DNA of 64,000 nucleotides from Prunus persica (lineage: Eukaryota > Streptophyta > Magnoliopsida > Rosales > Rosaceae), in the NCBI RefSeq assembly GCF_000346465.2, contig NC_034016.1:18020970-18084969 (forward strand), read 5' to 3'. The notes beneath the pieces are model-generated. The model made no database searches. It was not told where the DNA came from and saw nothing but the letters and a program-made list of their open reading frames with translations. Every line of letters starts with the position of its first letter. Positions within the stretch are counted from its first letter, which is position 1. Of the stretch, positions 11,801 to 22,838 are shown piece after piece. A program made the position numbers and the translations under genes.

Positions 11801-12135
11801 TAAAAAATGGGTATAACAATCTGTCCATGGCTTTTCTTGCATCCAAGTATATGCACAAGTTCTTTCAAACACCATGTGGAAGAAGCATAGTCTTTTGAGA
11901 AAATTACTAGTGCAATTTTCGATCTCTCGATTGCTTTTAGAAGGGCAGGAGCAATTTCATCTCCTCTCTCGAGCCTGCGATCTATGTAGGTGTCAATGTT
12001 CTTCCGAAGTAAATCCTTGTGAAGATGGCTGGTAAAAGTATCGCGTGTGTCTTCACCTCTGAAACTAAGAAACACATCGTACTTTTCTTGAAGAGGAGCA
12101 GAAAAAGGAACAGAAGAAGAAGAAGAAGAATCCAT
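8135..12135 (-). CDS. TIR-NBS-LRR disease resistance protein, copy 1 (TNL1)
   Basis: Five exons: 12135-11648, 11550-10449, 10347-10063, 9954-8812, 8686-8135, giving 1189 aa in frame. Exon 1 is the TIR domain (KYDVFLSFRGEDTR at about 18-31; the WCLKEL glutamate expected for NADase activity near residue 92). Exon 2 is the NB-ARC domain, with P-loop GMGGIGKTT (about 220-228), kinase-2 FIVLDDVN, RNBS-B GSRIMVTARDK, GLPL-type GIPLALKV, RNBS-D LDIACFHKG and an intact MHD (IEMHDLVQEMG). Exons 3-4 hold leucine-rich repeats (PNSLRFLAWNGYPLKSLP, then LxxLxLSGC-type units). Exon 5 encodes the C-JID jelly-roll (IPKWFSHKSEGCSIKIELPG). TNLs sense pathogen effectors and signal through TIR-made nucleotides and EDS1. 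The start is the ATG before DSSSSSS; upstream ATGs precede a likely 5' UTR intron. The last donor abuts a CT microsatellite. The gene looks intact. Confidence 0.9.
8758..8808. repeat. GA/CT microsatellite at the start of TNL1 intron 4
   Basis: About 25 GA units. On the coding strand the CT run begins a few bases after the exon-4 donor (GAG|GTGCTC). The same repeat sits at the same place in TNL2. Confidence 0.95.
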
Positions 12136-12359
12136 ATCCGTATCCAAAACCTGCAAACCTGTCAAAACATGCATATATGCAAATAACGCTAGGTCCAAAA
12201 AATCTCCACAAACAAGTATAAGAGAGCTAATAATTAAGTTAGAGTCAGTACCTCCAGATCAAGAAAGAAGCTGCAGAATAATAGTATGATTATGAAGACC
12301 AACGTTGCACCTCAGGATGACATCTAGAAAGAAGTGGCAGAGATTATAGCTATATCATG

Positions 12360-14980
12360 TTTTAGCAATCGTACTGAAAGCAGAACAAAAAAACAATGAA
12401 AATTATGAAAAGAAAAACGAAAGTGCAGAGGAATTGTCCAAGCATTCAAACTTTCAAGCCATCCAACTCTTTCTTGATCTTGAGTAAGAAAAGCACTGAC
12501 AAAACCCAGGAAATAATCAGAGATGGAAAAAGAGAAGTGAATGGAGGACAAAAATTCAAACATTCACACACTGAAACAAGAAAAGGGCATACGGGAGTGT
12601 TAGCACAAACTTTTGCTTTTGAGGATAATGAAATAAAAATGTATCCTTGTTTTTTATTTAAAAAATGAGATGTGAGCGTGACCATCTTCTTTTGACAACA
12701 ATCCAGCAAAATCATCAAACCTTGAAAAAAAGTAGAGAATAAATTAATAGCCCAAGCACTTTCGGCGAAGAAACTGTCATGCATCATGCACGCATTCAAA
12801 CAAAAGAAAATGTATATATAAACGACAATATCCGAGCGTGGCCGACAAGCCATTGCAAGTGATCAACTAAACAATCGAAAAGATTTGGCGAGAAAATAAA
12901 AAAACAATCGAAAAGAGGATTGCAGAAATAAAACCCACGCACATGCTGTTGCCTAAACCCTCAATGGAGCACATTACATGGTTTACATGGGGGAGGAAAA
13001 GCCAAAGGATTAAAACAAGAAAGACACTCTAAGTCTGACAAACTCAAAGGCTTAGGGGTGTATTCGGTGCATACTTTTGATGAATTTGAATGAAATTTAA
13101 AAGTTGAGGTACTTAATTTAGATTTTTAAAAAGGGTGTTGTTAAATGAATTTTAAAACTAACTGAGTTTGCCCTATGATCTAAGTAAACCTTAATATTTA
13201 AATTAAAATGTAAAAGTAACTAAGTACACTCTATTTGGATGACTTTAACGAAAAGAAACAGATTAATCAGCCTAGAAATTAATAATTTCCAAATGTAGAT
13301 AATCTTTTGAAGCTACCATTAATCATAGGATGAGCAATTAGTTCATTAAATTGGATCAATGGATATCATTGTCTACTTCTCCTTTCCTACTTGCTTTACA
13401 AAATTATATTGCCATATGGACTTGCTTTTGCTTCTGCTTTCTTTCTTTTCAGCAATAAGTTGTGTGCTTACATATGTTTGCCCTTTTTTTTTCCTTTTTT
13501 TTTTTTTTTTTTTTTGGGGTCAGGGCATCGTTGGACTCTTGTGTCGTCTTGCAGGATTCCATTACCCACTATACACTTTTTTATGTTGCAAAGAACCCAA
13601 ATAAGTACGTTAAATTATCACTTGTATAATAATAAAATACTAATTTAACGCAACATTTTCTAACAACGTCAATTTTGTTTTGAATTTTTTGCTTGGAGCA
13701 GACTCGACCTTTTGTATCTTGAAATTGGTCTGAGTATGTGGGAGTAAGCAAATATATGCACAGGTATCGAATTTCAAATGGAATAGAGTGTTTTTTAACA
13801 ATTATTTTTTGGTACATGGGATGGAATGGGAGTAGACTTAAAATTGTTTCTTTCTATAACAAAATTAGGATAAATTTCACTTTACTATCCAAAATTTCTC
13901 GAAATTCAGATTTTGCTACCTAAAGTTTTTTTCGTATCAACTTCACACTCAAAGTTTGACTTTCTACCATTTTCATACATATGTCATTATTCCGTCAAAT
14001 ATTCAGTTAAATGATGACGTGATAATCAAAGGTCTCACGTGAACTCACTTATATTATGTCATGTTGATTCAAAAAAATGATATTAAAAATGAAAAAAACA
14101 AGAACAATTAAAATCAAATAAAAACTATTTTTGTCCAAGTGGAAGTCCATGTCATTAAAAAAAATGGATACGGATTATGTAACTGATGGAGCAAATTGTA
14201 GGTTTTCTGTGAGTGTGTATGTAATTATAAATATCCCCAAAAATATATATGAACTTGATAATTTGAGGATGTTTTGTAATTTGTCCTTATTTTAAAAACA
14301 ACTTGCTATTAACAAAATTGAATAAATAAATAAATAAATAAAACCTGTGAAAAAGATTCCATTTACCCACCATACATTTTTTATATTGCAAAGATCAAGA
14401 TAGTATACGTGTTTAGATTTCTTTAATTTCCGGCAGTATAGACATTACCATCCAGTTGCAATAATTAATGTTAATAAGATGGTGATTGCATATATTAAAC
14501 AACCAAGTAGACAGTGAAGCCGCAGACACAACCAAATGAAATCTATTTTATTCGTTGAAGAAACGATTACCAGACTTGGTAATGCATCCAGTATTTTTAT
14601 GTTTAGGTAGATGGGGAAGGGAAATATCATTCAGTTACTTGACAGACACAGGCCTGACCTTTGTATGAGGATGTAGCTCGCCTGACCTTTGTAGCTTTAA
14701 GAAATGAGAAAGACAATGGGAAGCTTTGATGTTGATGGAAATGTGCTCTCAATCAGAGTGTTTTTGGCTGAACTAGTTAATGTGAGCTCGGAATGTCCTA
14801 GTTATCTGATCGGAGCTGAGCGCTTTCATTTTGTATTAGAGTAAATGCCGAATTGATTTTTTTCTTTAGTTTTGCAGCGTAGTTATTCATTGAGATGTAT
14901 AAATGGCAATTAAGTAATACTTTGGATTAAAAATTATTTTTATTATAATTAAAAAAAAGGCAATTAAGGGGTCGTTTTTA
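12360..14980. other. Spacer between the TNL copies, with duplicated fragments
   Basis: No intact gene was seen. Visible pieces: about 60 bp at 13005-13055 matching the 3' flank of both TNLs (TTAAAACAAGAAAGAC and following bases); a segment at 13551-13605 resembling 14341-14410; a long T run at 13497-13516; short AAAT repeats near 14320-14340; and at 14723-14871 a copy of intron 1 of the EH-domain gene. Confidence 0.6.
14723..14871 (+). repeat. Copy of a segment of EH-protein gene intron 1
   Basis: Starting GCTTTGATGTTGATGGAAAT, this segment matches 25127-25292 in the same orientation, with a short deletion and scattered substitutions. It ends where the TNL2 3'-flank homology begins (about 14868), so it marks a duplication junction. 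Confidence 0.85.
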
Positions 14981-15331
14981 GACAGATTCACTATTATACC
15001 CAATATGGGGGCCTAAATTATAAAAATACCTCATATGAAATGGACTTTAGAAATACACCTAAAGCCCATTTACAACATAACAAAAAAACTTTTAACTTCT
15101 TATAAATTACAAAATTACCATCAATTTCTTAAAACAAGCTCAACCCCAAAATCTCATAAAAATACTCAAAACACTTAATAAGGCATCAAAGTAATTTAAT
15201 AATTAATATTAAATTCAATAAAGCCAGCTGTCATTTTTTGGGTTTTTTTTAAGTTTGTTTATAGAAATTCAATTGTATAGGGTTTATTTATAATATTAGT
15301 GCTAGAAATGAATATATCACTAAATATCTCT
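14981..15331 (-). mobile_element. 351-bp MITE, family 1 copy B
   Basis: The inverted copy of 6121-6471, of equal length. The paralogous position beside TNL1 (about 7535-7545) lacks it and gives an empty site, TGTTTTTA. The flanks here are CGTTTTTA (14973-14980) and TATTTTTA (15332-15339), a slightly decayed 8-bp target duplication. It therefore inserted after the TNL duplication. Confidence 0.88.
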
Positions 15332-15370
15332 TATTTTTATTGCGACAATGACTATATATATATATATATC

Positions 15371-15554
15371 CAGTCCCGATCTCTTGGACCACAGGAGTCC
15401 AAGAGATTGTGGTCACCCACCGTTAGATATTAATCCAATGGTTCAAAATTTTTTTTTTAAAATGAATGCAAGAGTGAGTGAACCGTTGAATTTACATCCA
15501 ACGGTGAGTGACCACAAATCTCTTGGACTACAGGGGTCCAAGAGATCAGGACTG
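15371..15554. mobile_element. 184-bp Mutator-like MITE, family 2
   Basis: The ends are CAGTCCCGATCTCTTGGAC and its inverse (GTCCAAGAGATCAGGACTG). It is flanked by a perfect 10-bp direct repeat TATATATATC (15361-15370 and 15555-15564). It is absent from the TNL1 copy of this region and about 90% like 39861-40043. The 9-11 bp target duplication points to Mutator-type transposition. Confidence 0.88.
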
Positions 15555-15957
15555 TATATATATCTACTAAAAGCTTGGGGCAATGTTTATTATTGCCCAT
15601 ATTAGTAGCACTGAATACAATTTTTATTTTCATTTAATGTTTTTTTTTGTCTGAAATTTTAAGTTTCTGCATTTAATGCATCCATCGACTATTTGGATCA
15701 TACTTATGTATAGGTTAGGACTGATAATAATTACTTAAATGACACTATTAACAATTTAATACTTGAATTGAATGAAGAAAATTACTAAACTCAAAAGCAT
15801 CCTCACCCAAAAAGCTTGGCGATGGAGAGGGCGAAGGGTTAAAACAAGAAAGACAACCCCTAAGCCTAACAAACTCAAAAGCGTCCTCAGCCACAAGGCT
15901 TCCAAAGCAAACAGCTCAAATAAAATGAAAATTTGAATTTAGGGATAACGGCTTGAT

Positions 15958-16577
15958 CTACAAAGCCCTCTGCTTTATCATCTCAGCATCTTTGCCATAC
16001 AACAGACATATCCCACACTTTTCCACCTTCACCTCCATCTCCTCCTCCACCTCCTCCCCCTCCGAATAGCTTTCGCTGTCATAAGGACTCCGTATGATGA
16101 AGTCAACATTGACCTCCGTAACAAGTTTGAAAAAGGCAGTGGGGCTTTGAGCTCCCTCTACAACTTCTTCAAAGACATTATTATACCACAACACAAACAC
16201 TTCATATGAATCTATGCTTTCAAACCCCATAGTATCCCTGCGCAGATTGCACAAAGGATGGTTGACTTCATGGCTTTCACCATTACTAGTTTTGAAGTTG
16301 TACTTGCATTCAATGCTGGAAATCGCATGAGGAGAGAATCCGTCCTTTGCAACAACAATAGATAGAGCGAAACCCAAGAAATCTGTGCTAAACCAATCAC
16401 CAGGAAGCTCAATCTTTATTGAACATCCCTCACTTTTATGGCTGAACCATTTTGGAATTTCATTCCCGCAACATCTAATGGCAACAAAAGATCTCTTGCG
16501 TAAAGATTCCTGTACCATAGAAATGGACATGATAGTTATTAAACTCATGGAAAACAAAGAGCAACTTCTTCAACAGA

Positions 16578-16639
<62 letters not shown>

Positions 16640-19600
16640 CAAAATCATAATAGCTATTATCTGAATGATATGATGGTTGTTCAATTTTGTCTTCTTTAAA
16701 CTCTGACGAAGCAATTGCCATTCGCATAATTCTGAGCTGTGCATCACCCATTATGTTGCTTCGTGCATTCTCATCCAACTTTGGGCAATTAGAAAAATTA
16801 TGTTTCTCAGAAAGCCCTAGATAAAATATATATTCTTCCCAACCTTGTGTGATTGCAGTGCTTGAACTTGACACTGTCTTCAGTGACGTGCAACCATCTG
16901 CTTCAAGATGTTGCAGCAATGGGGGGAACTCTGGTAAAGATTCAAGGCTCTTGCAACCGTTGAGGAACAGGCGAGATAGTTGAGCAGCTTGTTTGACGCT
17001 TGCAGGTATGCTCTTAATTTCGGTGAAACTCAGAGTTAACTCTTGTAATGAGGTTAAGCAAAAAAGGTCATCAGGGATTTCTTGTATGCTGCAATCACCG
17101 AGATCTAATTTTCGAAGTGCAACTAGATTTCCAATTGATGATGTTACCTCTTTAACCGCTGTGCTCCATAAATTTAGAAACTCCAGATGTTCCATAGCCT
17201 CCGAGATTTCTGGGAAGTGTTCAAGGTTAGAGCAACGACTGAGATCAAGGCTCTCCAGAGATTTCAACTTCCAAATGTTCGTTGGGAGACTCACAAGGTT
17301 GTTGCAATCACCAAGATCTAATTTTCGAAGCTCAACTAGATTTCCAATTGATGGGGGTAGCTCTTTAACCGCTGTAAATGATAAATTTAGAAACTCCAGA
17401 TGTTCCATAGCCTCCGAGATTTCTGGGAAGTGTTCAAGGTTAGAGCAACGACTGAGATCAAGGCTCTCCAGATATTTCAACTTCCAAATGTTCGTTGGGA
17501 GACTCACAAGGCTTTTGCAATTGATCAGTTTAATTGCAGTGAGACCAACAAACTTTATTGATTTATTCCTCAATTCTTTTATTGTTGTACCACTCAATTC
17601 TAGCACTGTTGTATTCCAGGGAAGCTCCCAAAACTCGCAAAGAGATTCGCAGCCTTCTAGACTAAAAGAATTCGAGAGTTTCAGCTTACAACTGTTGCTT
17701 GGAAGACTCTTCAGGTGTCTACAATGTTTAATATCTAAGTGAGATATTTTTTCGTGAGACCAAATTGATGAAGGCAATTCCTCTATTGCTGTCCAAGACA
17801 AATTTAAGTATTCAAGATTGCATGGCATCTCGGCAAGATTTTTGAGCTTGTTGCACATCACAAGGTTAAGATAAGTAAGCTTGTTAAGATGTTGAAAATA
17901 CGAAGGAATTTCAACCAAGCTTTTACAGCCTGGCAGATTTATATGCTCAATATTTAGACTCCGAGAGAGATTTGGGACTTCAGTTAGATATTCGCAGAAA
18001 CGAAGACTGATCCGTTTTAAATTCACTGGACTCTGTAACAAATTAAAGAGAAATAACAAGAATTAATAACTTAGTTTGCAGATTATTACTTTCTAGGCCA
18101 CATGTTATACAAGAACTAAAATAAGCATATATAATATACCTGGTTTTCATTCCAAAGTTGCACCTCAACTTCGTTGGATGACATATCAAGGACAACAAGG
18201 TTTTGAGCAGAAAATTTTGATGGCAAAGATTTCAAAGGATAACCGTCCCATTGAAGAAATCTAAGAGAGTTGGGAAGATCAAGAGAAACCATTGATGGAA
18301 GAAAACGACTGACACGTAGGAATCTCAGTTCATACATCTTTTCGAAGTTTGCATGTTCCAACTCCAAGTGTAGCTTTTTAATCTCATACCAGTCAAAGGA
18401 TATTGCTTGAACATGTCCATCTTTCTGACAATCAAGAGCAAAATATAAATGTAAATATAATATACAAAATTACATTTGTAGGAATAATCTGACTTGTTTA
18501 TTGTAAATGTGAATAATTAAACTACCTGGTTATTTGTCAATACTTGATAGACATCCTTTCCAATGAACAACCTACTGCGTTGTTCTCGAGCAATTGCCCT
18601 ACCCATTTCTTGCACCAAATCATGTATCTCTAACTGCATACCGTTCCAGTACCCATTTTTTGAAATTGATACGAGAGACCTATCAATAAGGTCATTGATT
18701 CCCGCTTCCCCAAAGAAATCACAACCATCTAACATTCTTTCTACATCATTCCTCCTACAGCCTTTATGAAAACATGCTATATCAAGAAATATCTCCTTCC
18801 CATTGTCATCTAATCCATCGTAACTTACTCCCAACACTTCCTGGATTTCTCCGATTGGAACTCGTTTCACTTTTTTCCATTGAGCTTCCCACTCTTGTTT
18901 GCTCTTGCAACGACGGAATGAGGACCCCATAACTTTAAGAGCTAATGGAATGCCCTTAATATAATCCACCACCTCTCTTGAGAACTCAGTGTAATCTGTT
19001 GTTAGAGACTTATTTCCAAAAGCATGCGAATGAAAGAGCTCAAGAGCTTCATCAGAACCTAATCCCTCAACATTATATATCTTTTCATGGTCAACTTTTT
19101 GCTCAAGTATGCCTTTATCTCTAGCAGTTATAATGATTCGACTTCCTTGGCAAAACCAATCATGATCACCAACAAGATATTCTAGTTGTTTTCGAGCATT
19201 CACATCATCGAGAACAATGAGCGCCTTCGTACGCCTGAGCCTAATTAGAATATTAAGTGGTATAGACGGAGTGTCGATATTTACATCTTTTTGCTTTAAT
19301 ATCTCACCAACAAGTTTATTTCGCAACTGATGTAGTCCATTTGTTTGTTCGGAGTTCTCCCTGACATTTGCAAGAAAACAACAAACTTCAAATTTAGAGG
19401 AGTGCCTGTGAAATACAGCACCAGCAAGGGTGGTCTTGCCAATACCACCCATGCCCCAAATACCAACACAGCAAACACCTCGTGAATCCAAGCATAATAA
19501 CGACTCAATTTTCTCAATTTTCTTTTCAATCCCAACCAGACCCTTTAAATCACTTGACGATTCGCGATTCAATTTGGTCAAAACATCTTGAACAACTTTC

Positions 19601-20205
19601 TCAACAAAATCGGCCTCTGTCCTGGAAAATATCGTTATGAAAGACAAACAATAGTATGAGTACAGTATGAATCAAATAATAAAAAGTAGAAATTTATACA
19701 AATTAGAGAGTTAGTACCCTGTTTTGCTGGAATAATGAAACCCAGACATATTGGCTGCTTCCTCCAAAGCAGCCCTCCAGTTGGCCACCTCATCCCTGCT
19801 GCGCTTAAGTGGACGATCTTCAAGCGCATAAGTTCCCTGCTGTTTTCGTACATGTGATGGATCTATGCGATAAAAAATGGGTATAACAATCTGTCCATAG
19901 CTTTTCTTGCATCCAAGTATATGCACAAGTTCTTTCAAACACCAAGTGGAAGAAGCATAGTCTTTTGAGAAAATGACTAGTGCAAGTTTCGATTTCTCGA
20001 TTGCTTCTAGAAGGGTAGGTCCAATGTCGTCTCCTTTCCCAAGTCTGTTATCTATGTAGGTGTCAATGTTCTTCCCAAGTAAAGCCTTGTGAAGATGGCT
20101 GGTAAAAGCATCGCGTGTGTCCTCACCTCTGAAACTAAGAAACACATCGTACTTTTCTTGAAGGGAAGCAGGAAAAGGAAGAGAAGAAGAAGAAGAAGAA
20201 TTCAT
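15958..20205 (-). CDS. TIR-NBS-LRR disease resistance protein, copy 2 (TNL2)
   Basis: Five exons: 20205-19718, 19621-18526, 18424-18140, 18032-16638, 16509-15958, giving 1271 aa in frame. Exon structure and phases match TNL1. TIR (KYDVFLSFRGEDTR), P-loop GMGGIGKTT, LIVLDDVN, GSRIIITARDK, GIPLALKV and LDIACFHKG are intact, but the MHD motif reads LEIHDLVQEMG, that is IHD. The LRR exon is longer than in TNL1: it has an internal 71-codon duplication and 14 extra codons before the last intron. The C-JID exon follows after a GA-repeat intron. The role is as for TNL1, an intracellular immune receptor. The start is the ATG before NSSSSSS. No disabling mutation was found. Confidence 0.9.
16581..16636. 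repeat. GA/CT microsatellite at the start of TNL2 intron 4
   Basis: About 28 GA units. On the coding strand it begins inside the splice donor itself (GAG|GTCTCTCTC). Confidence 0.95.
17093..17518 (-). repeat. 213-bp tandem duplication inside the TNL2 LRR exon
   Basis: Units 17093-17305 and 17306-17518 align at an exact 213-bp offset (for example CCAAATGTTC at 17271 and at 17484). Each encodes 71 residues, about three LRRs (LVSLPTNIWKLK, LESLDLSRCSNLEHFPEISE, AMEHLEFLNL). TNL1 has one copy. Confidence 0.9.
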
Positions 20206-20738
20206 ATCCGTATCCAAAACCTGCAAACTTTCAAGTCAAATCATGCATATATGCAAATAACGGTAGATCCAAAAAAATATCCACAAATAAGTATAAGAGA
20301 GCTAATAATTAAGTTAGAGACAGTACCTACAGATCAAGAAAGAAGCTACAGAGACATCAGCAAATATTAAGAAAGAAATAATCGCATGATTATGAAGACC
20401 TCAGGATGAGTTCCAGAAAGAAGTGGCAGAGCTTATAGTTATATCATGTTCTGGCAATCGTACTAAAAGCAGAAAGCTCGCTTTTGAGTTCTAGGATGAG
20501 ATCTAGAATGGGAGTGGCAGCACAAACTTTTGCTTTTCAGTGGGAATTTTTCTTCAGTTCAGTTCTAGCTTAAGTGACAATGGGGGCGCCCCAGCGTTTA
20601 CCGTACAAAGTTATGCTTTTTGTATTTTCTTTTACACGGGCAGGCCGAAGGCTTAAACAAGCTTATAACAAAATGTGGGGAACAGCCCAAAATACGAGAA
20701 CCCAAGCAAGAAAGAGCATCTGTGAGCCTTATGTAAAT

Positions 20739-21708
20739 GAGTATTTATCAAAAATAGCTAAAATTTATCGCTCACTTTTATAAATGTCAGTTTTTATAAA
20801 AACTTTCGAAAATAGCCAAAAACTCACTTAAATATACTTAAAGATCCACATAAATAAATAAAATAAAGTAAGTGAAGAAAATAGGAGAATGATATTTTGC
20901 AGGCACTGTGAAGCGGAATTGCCGATAGGAAAGTGATCGTTGAATTGATCCATTAGCCAACTTAGTAACCTGTTTCGACTTTCCTTGTAATGTGCAATTA
21001 TATGCATCGGAACCACTAATGCCTTTGCAATTAACTCTCTGGTCAGAATCCTGAAGCAATCCATCCGAATGCTCGATGCTTGCCGAATAAGCATGGGATA
21101 TCTTCTTGAGTCATGTTTTCTATCTTTAATTTTTTGTACTGAAATCCTCTTTCTTTTTATTTTACTATCACTTTTGAACTACCTTTCTCTATACTTTGGC
21201 CGATATCATGTAAGGTTGCTGAACTCGTAAAACTGGATTCATTATCAAGGTCTCTCAAAGATCAATACAGCTTCAGCTTGACTGCTTGGACTAGTTTGCC
21301 TTCCCAATGCACCAATTACAGGGGAAGAACTTGATAGATAAAGATGACAAATCGTCTTAAGGAGAACCAGACCAATTTTTGTTAGGTCCACATCATGCAC
21401 AAAAGAAAGACAAGCTAATTAATTTGTTGCAATTAGCAAGAAAAAGGAGAGAGTGACAGAGTTGCAGGAGCACCTAAATGTAAACAATGCTGTGATATTT
21501 GAATAATGCACGAAAAAGGCTAAAGAGAATGGAGAGAATAAGGGAGTTGCTGAACAATGCAGACTTTCTTTTATTTATTTATGTGGGTTTTAGTTTTGAG
21601 AACATTTAAAGTATATTTAAGTGGGTTTTTGATTATTTTTGAAAGTTTTTATAAAAACTGGCATTTATGAAAGTGAGGGTAAATTTTGGCTATTTTTAAT
21701 AAAAACTC
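20739..21708. mobile_element. 970-bp Pack-MULE-like element with long TIRs
   Basis: The left end (about 20739-20870) and right end (about 21565-21708) are inverted copies of each other (GAGTATTTATCAAAAATAGC against GAGTTTTTATTAAAAATAGC, then 100 or more bp). Flanks are TATGTAAAT (20730-20738) and TATCTAAAT (21709-21717), a 9-bp target duplication with one mismatch. Long TIRs plus a 9-bp duplication define Mutator-like elements. The interior has no transposase. It is less AT-rich and shows coding-like stretches on the minus strand near 20900-21110 and 21220-21400 (for example LGRQTSPSSQAEAVLIFERP), probably captured host exons I could not identify. Confidence 0.8.
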
Positions 21709-21814
21709 TATCTAAATCCTTAAATAGATCCTATCTCTTAATTGTTTGATCAAACTCATTAATTTGATCCAAAGCTAATCAATCCGCCATGTTTGATATA
21801 GAGGATTAGATTGG

Positions 21815-22090
21815 ATTAGCTTAGACTAGTAAAATGACTAGATTTCATGTTCAATCAAGGAAGAATATAGATGTTGTTTTCTAACTTGAATGATTAAGGT
21901 GGACTATTTATATGAGGTTGATGTCTAAAACTATCTCCGTTAATCCCCTTGAAAAATGATAGGATTAGTAAATTTTAGGCATCAACCTCCAAAGAATAGT
22001 CCATCCTAACCCTCTAAGTTAAAAAACAACACTCTATTCTTTGATTGCACATGAAATCTAAGCACTTTATTGAGTTAGCTAAATACACTG
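21815..22090. repeat. Foldback (inverted repeat) element
   Basis: Arms at about 21835-21928 and 21975-22065 are imperfect inverted copies (AGATTTCATGTTCAATCAA against the reverse of TTGATTGCACATGAAATCT), with a loop of about 45 bp. This is probably a MITE. The target duplication was not resolved. Confidence 0.65.
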
Positions 22091-22099
22091 GCCCATTCT

Positions 22100-22838
22100 C
22101 TAAGACTTGATCAATGGGCTGGGTTCAACTAAGGCTTGTCCAGGTTGTGGACAAGGTTCTTATTTTAGTTTTAGTAATTTATTTATATGTTAATTGAGGA
22201 AAGAAGATTCGACTTACAACCTTTATTTATTTTAATTTGCAATTATCTAATTCCATACCTCATATTTTCCATGGTTTCTAGCTAAGCCAGACTTCTTGGT
22301 TCTTTTTTACTTCTTTTGATGGTAGCCTGCTCTCAGGGACCTGATTGCTAACCTGAGGGTTGAAATCCACTTCGTTTGTCATTTATAGATCTGCAGTAAA
22401 CACATACAACGATCAGCAAATCAGATCTATTAGGTGAGTAAAAGAAACACAAATAGAGACTTCGGGGCAAACCTGCAGTGGTGGTGGTGGTATTGCAAAA
22501 AGAAGGACTGAAGAGAAATGGTTGCTTCGTTTCATCTTGTTTCTACATGGGAAAGAGTTGTTTCGTTTTCCAAGACCCAGGCACCAATTAAATGCCATGT
22601 TAAAACCTTTTTTGTTTTTGGATTGGGAAAATCTAAGTATTTTTGTCAGGGTGGCATGCATTAGGGTCCAATTAAAGGCCAATTAAGACAAGCCACGTTT
22701 AAAGCAAGTTTTGAGCAAAGTGTTTGTGTTGCTTTGCTTTTTTGTTTTTTTAATCCTAAGCTGGATGACATTAATCTATTGGAAAAAAAAATTATATATA
22801 TATTTAAGACTATTTTTTTTCTTTTTGCCAATAATCTT
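22100..22838. other. Intergenic, nothing recognised
   Basis: AT-rich sequence with a short GTGGTGGTGG run near 22480. No gene, RNA or clear repeat boundary was seen. Confidence 0.5.

Noticed and set aside
16993..17742. 249-codon plus-strand frame with repeated segments
   Set aside because: Antisense shadow of the TNL2 LRR exon; its repeats are simply the 213-bp duplication read backwards.
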